Source of the DNA: Agelas oroides
Taxonomy: Eukaryota; Porifera; Demospongiae; Agelasida; Agelasidae
Direction of reading: 5' to 3'
Assembly: GCA_949130485.1 (NCBI GenBank)
Contig: OX422188.1
Location: forward strand, 1,573,722-1,637,721
DNA: 64,000 bases
Part shown: one piece after another, positions 58,440 through 64,000 of the stretch
Position numbering within the stretch: position 1 is the first letter of the stretch
Layout of the letters: each line of letters begins with the position of its first letter
Program-made: the position numbers and the translations under genes
The notes under the pieces: model-generated
What the model saw: the letters and a program-made list of their open reading frames with translations, nothing else
Told to the model about the DNA's origin: nothing
Databases searched by the model: none

Positions 58440-58707
58440 TAGTCTCGTGAAAGAGCGCCCACCCTGGAAAGAGTCCCACCCCCTACTTTTTGCTCTGATT
58501 TCCTGTATAGGGTCAAAGTGTACTCGAATGAGCGCCTACCCACGAGACTAGCCATTCAGAGTGTTGTGTGCCATCAGGACTCGATTTCGAAGTCGCTGGT
58601 GATTACGTTGTACATTATTAATTCTGACATGGGTGCTCTTTCGTGGTTAAATGTGAAAGAGCAGACTTGTAAGGTGCTCCACCCATGGGCGCTCTTTTGC
58701 GAGACTA
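58440..58707. mobile_element. Complete TAGTCTCG-ended MITE
   Basis: Ends TAGTCTCGTGAAAGAGCGCC and GGGCGCTCTTTTGCGAGACTA are inverted repeats; about 268 bp. The copy at 16024 has lost its right end. Followed at 58708-59110 by non-coding sequence, of which about 58708-58830 is missing from copy 1. Confidence 0.75.
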
Positions 58708-59110
58708 CGGTATGTATATCTGTCACACTCAAATTGGCATGGGTAGTTGGCATGTGCACACAGGCATGTAAAAGGAACCAGAGCTGTCTGTACACAATCA
58801 TAAAAAATACACAGGACAATCTAGCTGGCACAGGTAAGGCAAAATGTTTAGCTCTCCATGCTATAGCCCTGCATTGGTTCGCTGGCTTGATGCACCCTTG
58901 GCCCACATAAGCAACATGAACCTTTGCATTTGGTAGAAGATGCACCACCTCACTGATGCACTTCAAACGCATGCTTTGACATCTTCTCACAGCTTCGATT
59001 TACCATGCCTACTATACTGTTCGATCCTAACATAGTACCACATCTACATTGTACTGAACACATGAACACTCTGCGGATGTGTATTCCTAGTACTAAACTG
59101 ATTGATCAAT

Positions 59111-60448
59111 ATTACACCCCAAGATGCAACTTAAAGGACCCACGTAAATAATAAATAAATAAATAAATAAATAATTCACAGGCCAGAGGAAGCGTTGGAC
59201 ATCCAATCTGAGTTGATATTCGTTAATGGCATGGTGCACTTACCCCAGGAATGAAACTTTGGTATACCAACAACTCTCCCTTCACCAGCTACACCACCGT
59301 CACCTCTCACAGCGACTCCCGAAGCAATTTTTCCGCTTACGTGATGTCACACGTTCAATACCGTACTTTGGGCTGATATTAAGCGCGAGTATGAAGCAGG
59401 CAAAGGCGTGCCTCGCTATTCACGATTTGATAAACTGATGTCTGGCTCCTCCCTTGAGGGTAAAGCTTTTTTTTAAGAAGCCACAAAACTGAACTCTAAG
59501 GCATCCTACTTCAGCTAAATTTGCAGCACAAAACCTGATCTCTTAAGCTTTCTACTTCAGGTCTTGTAGCTAAGTAGCAGTGAACTTTTTCCTAAAGCAC
59601 ACTAACAAAGATTTTACCTACGTATAGCCCTGAACTCTCAAGTGTTCGAGCCAAGATAAACCTGCTGCACAAACCTTCCATGAGCATCTTGGGGTGCAGT
59701 TTACTTTGCTCGATTAAGGGTAGTGTCAATTTGATATGTGTTCACCTACGTAGTACTATAGTACTAATGATTAACTGTAGGTACGCACAGCTGTTCCCTC
59801 GTTCCACAGAGTTAATTAGGTTTGTGCTGTTACACCCCCAAGATGCAACTTAAAGGACCTGGGTAATATAAACAATTCACAGGCCAGAGGAAGCGTTGGA
59901 CATCCAATCTGAGTTGATATTCGTTAATGGCATGGTGCACTTACTCCAGGAATGAAACTTTGGTACACCAACAACTCTCCCTTCACCAGCTACACCACCG
60001 TCACCCCTCACAGCGCTAGCGACTCCCGAAGCGATTTTGCCGCTTACGTGACGTCACACGTTCAATAAACCTACGCTACGTGTATTGAGCGCGCTACTGC
60101 GCTTCGGGCTAATAACACACGCGTAATGCGCGCGAGTATAAAGCGGTTGAAGGCGCGCCTCGCTATTCATGATTGATAAACAGATGTCTGGCTCCTCCCT
60201 TGAGGGTAAAGCTTTTATAAGAAGCCACAAAAACTCTGAACTCTAAGGCTTTCTACTTCAGGTAAATTTGCAGCACAAAACCTGATCTCTTAAGCCTTCT
60301 ACTTCAGGTCTTGTAGCTAAGTAGCAGTGAACTTTTTCCTAAAGCACACTAACAAAGATTTTACCTACGTATAGCCCTGAACTCTCAAGTGTTCGAGCCA
60401 AGATAAACCTGCTGCACTAACCTCCTATGAGCATCTTGGGGTGCAGTT
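59111..60448. repeat. Two tandem ACACCCCAAGATGC-ended repeats (copy 3 pair)
   Basis: Units at 59111-59702 and 59831-60448 correspond to the pair at 17341-18712, with small indels and an AAATA run at 59148-59172. Ends and internal words as described there. Confidence 0.65.
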
Positions 60449-61525
60449 ACTTTGCTCGTATATATGGCAAACTTACTAATAAATTTGGGTAATGATTTAG
60501 TGGGCAGAGTACAGAAAGGTCATCTTTGTTCTCTGCTCGTAACAATTCAAACCTAGCACTCCAAGCTCGAGCCAAAGGTGCTTTCAGCCATTCTTTGCAG
60601 ATTCATGACCCTAACCACACCCACTCACTTTGCAAAGAATAGTAATGGCTTACCTAGTGCTGACAAAGGGCTTTCTACAGCCAAATGCACTTTTCATCCC
60701 GTACATAAACCTGCTCACCTTCCCCTTTCCCTAACATGGTTCTCAAGCACATTGCACCAAGTCACATCATAATGCTGATATCTGACAATCACAAAAGTTA
60801 TTAGTTTTATGTCAAGGTCTGGCACTGGTATTTGACAGTATGAGGGAGACTCAGATGCTCCACGTAACACCTAAGGTGTACGGGCCTACATACTTTTAGG
60901 GAGATGTTGATTGTTCATGGTTAGAATTGGTTAACATGCACTTCACTTTTGAAAACATTGATGGTGCTTTCAGTATCACAATTCAAGATCACAATAATTA
61001 CTCACTTTGTTGAATAGTACTCTGCATGTTATTGTTGCTACATCGTTTTCTATAAACTGAGGAAGGGCTGAACTATTTGCAAAGATAAGATTAGCAAATT
61101 CACAATGGTTTTTTGTATTATGGCACTACTATATATGGTACTATGAGTAATTGGCAAGAATGTTTGTTCATACCATTCTGACCAGACTGCCATAGAGAAG
61201 TACAAGCTTGGATCATCTACCAATAAAAACTGCATGGCTTGTGAATTAAGAAGCATAGACGCTGCAAAAGCAAAGTGTCTCTTGATGGCAAGTTTTTGTA
61301 ACCTTACCAACGATATAATTACCTAGTCTGCATGTGCAAAGCAGAGTTAAGCAATGTGTTTTGCTTATCTTTCTGTCTAGTAAAATGTTTCGCAATATAT
61401 AAATTTGCAGGGCCAATGACAAATGAGAAGAGTAACATTAAAATCTCCACCAAAAGCAATATGTGCAGACCTGATAGAGACCAAGCAATTCTATGCTCTC
61501 CATTTCTAGCTTTTTCCTATTTATA
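60449..61525. other. Intergenic region, copy 3 of 18713-19855
   Basis: Carries the same minus-strand exon-like block at about 61185-61305 (LQKLAIKRHFAFAASMLLNS), here followed by an open stretch rather than a clear gene end. Otherwise featureless. Confidence 0.3.
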
Positions 61526-61781
61526 TCACTGCAAAAACAAAGTTGTTATTTTAGCTAAGTATTTGGTTACTACAGTTGCGTGACTATCCTTACTATAAAA
61601 TTTTATGAATGCAGTGCTGGAAAAGATTCATGCAGTGGGAGCTAATACATGAGTAAACTTTACTAGCCTCCCACAAAATGTTTTACAAGCACTGCATTCT
61701 TTGAATTAGCGTAGGAAGGATAGTCACGCAATTGTAGTAACAAAATAATTTGCTAAAACAGCAACTTTGTTTTTACAGTGA
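61526..61781. mobile_element. Copy-3-specific long-TIR MITE
   Basis: The left end TCACTGCAAAAACAAAGTTG and right end CAACTTTGTTTTTACAGTGA (one or two mismatches) begin arms of about 65 bp. Copy 1 at 19841-19860 reads CCTATTTAACATTGTAAAG without it. About 255 bp, non-coding. The next spacer (61782-62311) holds a further about 100 bp at 61923-62022 not present in copy 1 and no gene. Confidence 0.8.
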
Positions 61782-62307
61782 ATTAACATTTGTAAAGTTG
61801 AACTGATATATTCTGGGCTATGTAATAGAGTTGACTGTCATACCCTGTAGTTCTGTAGGGTGTACACCATGCACTGGCTAACAACAGTTTCAGTAAAGTA
61901 GACTGTGGCCACATGATTGCTCACCAGTCTTATATATAAGCTGTTTTTGTTGTGTTGGGCTTAGATTCCTCTACACTTTTATCTAATCAGTCCCCAAAAC
62001 TGTTGTGTGTTAAGGTTGAGATTCGCTACATGTTTATTGTCTGCCATTTTTCATGGTTAACAACTTGGATGCAGCTTAGACTATGCCTACACATCTTCTG
62101 GGCACATGTTCATGTCAGAATATACTGGAGTATAACTTAGGAAGCTCACTGAGCAAGTGTACATCCGAACTCAAGATATAGAGGATGCGTACTGAGTGAG
62201 TAAAACTTTTGGCATACAGATTATCAGCACCATAATTATGTCTTCTCCAGCAATGAATAATAGACACTGCTATACAAAACAGCTTTAACATTGACTAGCC
62301 GTGTTTA

Positions 62308-62822
62308 TTAACTCTTTAACAACCGTAGGCTATTTACTGGAAGTATTTATTAGGCTATGGATACCTTCCATGGTCCGTATTTTCACTTCTGCTTGGAGCT
62401 AGCACTGGAAACTTGACTCAAAGCTTTATTGACACATTCTCTGTAGGTTCGTGACCTTGGACACACCCACTCATTAGCGAGCGTTCAATAGTCAGGGCCC
62501 TCCAACCAGAGAACGCTCCTCCGGACTAAAAGCTGCCTAAAATGCCAGAAATGGAGTCCCTACAAGGTGAAAGGAGCGTTTTCTACACCCGTTTGTGCAA
62601 GAAAGCAGACAAATGGCCCACCCGGCATTGACCAAGGCTTTTCTACAGGCAGCTGCAACCGCCGCCATGCACTGTCAGCCAGAGCGGTGCACCTACCCAC
62701 CTCCCCCTGTCCCACCCTTTCTGCTAGCGCAGAGCCTATCTTCAAAACGGATTGCGCCAACTGATAACATGCGGCCAAAATCTGACGACGCCATATGGCG
62801 TCATTGGTTGGTAATGGGTTAA
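62308..62822. mobile_element. TTAA-inserted element with a clean empty site in copy 1
   Basis: TTAA at 62308-62311 and again at 62819-62822. The ends CTCTTTAACAACC and GGTTGGTAATGGG are imperfect inverted repeats of the CCCTTT-type also seen at 40027 and 44400. Copy 1 has a single TTAA (GTGTTTATTAACTAGCC, about 20270-20287). Precise TTAA duplication is the hallmark of piggyBac-type insertion. Non-autonomous. It sits just 3' of the hypothetical gene at 62846. Confidence 0.8.
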
Positions 62823-62845
62823 CTAGCCTTGTACCTCAGCAATTC

Positions 62846-63228
62846 TCACACCAGTGTGTTACTAGTACTGCAAGTGATCAGCACTGAGGGTCTGAGTATG
62901 AGGTTAAGTGTTAAAGTAGTGCAAAGCGTGTACTTCTCTGAAGATCCGTAGTTAGCAAACAGCCGTCTGGCTATTTCATTATTTGCCACTTCAACATAGT
63001 AACAGGTAGGTACATATACCACAAGAAGTTGTAATGCATACTACCTTGTACTAGTACAATAGATTCAGTTTCACATTCAATATCAAATGTGGTTGCATAT
63101 AACAGGCAATTCGTTTGTAATATAAACTTCCTTGTATGAGTACTAGTAACAAGGGCAAATTGCGTGGGAGACTCACTGCTTAGTAGCCTTGGGACTTTTA
63201 GCATACAATAATCAACACTTGTTCTCAT
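62846..63228 (-). CDS. Hypothetical two-exon gene, copy 3
   Basis: Copy of 20302-20684: exon 1 63045-63228 from ATG (MRTSVDYCMLKVPRLLSSES...), exon 2 62846-62988 to TGA, same phase-1 junction and 56-nt intron. Several residues differ from copy 1 without stops. Unrecognised; may be the 3' end of a larger gene. Confidence 0.4.
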
Positions 63229-63469
63229 AGACTCAGGTGGTTACCGACCATAAATCCCAACTAACATCACATAAGGATACACCCCCGGTTGATGAAATAG
63301 GTGGTTGCTTATCCTGGAACAGAATTTTTGCCATCTACACCATAGCACAGATGTTAGAATGCAAAGTACAAAGGTATCCTGTAACTTGGAGACACTGATG
63401 GTTTGGGCATGTGGTTAGAAGTTAAGAGTTAACAATGGTAGCACTAAGAGGGTTAATTAAAGGATGGTA

Positions 63470-63493
63470 GCACACACGCGCACACACACACAC

Positions 63494-63591
<98 letters not shown>

Positions 63592-63668
63592 CACACACAC
63601 ACATACACACACACACACAACACACACATACACAACACACACACACACATACATACACAACACACACA
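63470..63668. repeat. CA-dinucleotide microsatellite (copy 3)
   Basis: Counterpart of 20932-21134. The 240 bp before it (63229-63469) match copy 1 and hold nothing recognisable. Confidence 0.97.
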
Positions 63669-63670
63669 TA

Positions 63671-64000
63671 CCGTAATGCTATAATGTTTTGCGTAAACTT
63701 TACTTTTGCGAATTTTGCGAGTGCTGATGGCATCGCAAAGAAAAGATCGCACTAATCAAATTTGTGGGGGTGGCTCTTGGTAGGTGTGGTTAACGGACAC
63801 GTTGACCCGACGTCGAACCAATGAATGTTAGCTGGCTGTTCCAGGAGAAGCAGCGGTAATGGATGTTTCCGGCCTTGTGTAGTATAACAACAGTGAAGGT
63901 GGCAGAATAAGTTCCATTGTTCTTCAGAAACTATTTTTTTCAAGATGAGTACCGGTATTCGCCAGTATTTCAGTCCGACTATGTGACTTCCCAGCCACAA
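63671..64000 (+). mobile_element. Pogo-like relic, copy 3 (runs off the window)
   Basis: Left end CCGTAATGCTATAATG after TA, then the same sequence as 21137-21460, including ATG GTATTCGCC context and the shared TGA (MSTGIRQYFSPTM-stop). The window ends inside it, so the duplication continues beyond 64000. Confidence 0.6.

Noticed and set aside
1..64000. tRNA, rRNA or other structured RNA genes
   Set aside because: I looked for tRNA box A/B patterns and other landmarks by eye and found none I could defend; a tRNAscan/Infernal run would settle it.

Overview
This window is from an animal genome. Genes are split by short introns with GT..AG borders, coding density is low, the sequence is AT-rich, and the gaps are full of short inverted-repeat transposons and microsatellites. 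The families present (NACHT-LRR receptors with CARD and Death domains, a ZU5-Death protein, a Death-effector-domain protein) and the repeat style fit a demosponge, most likely Amphimedon queenslandica. The species call is inference; no search was run.

Layout. (1) 1-8120, plus strand: the 3' eleven exons of a DDX21/DDX50-like DEAD-box RNA helicase. (2) 9470-13879, minus: NLR1, whose four exons read CARD-CARD-NACHT-LRR and end in a C-terminal Death domain. (3) 13880-22500: flank of NLR1 with two small hypothetical genes, paired TIR repeats, a CAGTGG-ended transposon, a CA microsatellite and a pogo-like relic. (4) 24494-30822, minus: a ZU5-Death gene with one apparent frameshift. (5) 31794-36851, minus: NLR2, with an extra decayed Death-domain exon. 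(6) 37000-41576: decayed flank, a 1.3 kb ACTAGT-rich minisatellite and several transposons. (7) 41577-50430, plus: a broken second helicase copy. Its DEGD-box exon is separated from the later exons by a minus-strand Death-effector-domain gene (42127-43596) and a TTAA-type element; three exons are missing. (8) 51758-56162, minus: NLR3, nearly identical to NLR1. (9) 56163-64000: a second copy of the NLR1 flank.

From about 2565 onward the left part of the window reappears from about 45400 to the right edge, an offset of about 42.5-42.8 kb, so the window holds most of a large tandem segmental duplication. NLR2 is a third, more separate NLR unit of about 6 kb. Transposon insertions present in one copy and absent at the same site in the other date several elements to after the duplication.

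Functionally, the non-helicase genes all carry death-fold interaction domains: CARD (x6), Death (x4 plus one decayed) and DED (x1). The locus looks like an innate-immune or cell-death signalling cluster. In it, NLRs with interaction domains at both ends sit beside a PIDD/UNC5-like ZU5-Death protein and a DED protein. That these proteins act together is inference from domain families and clustering only.
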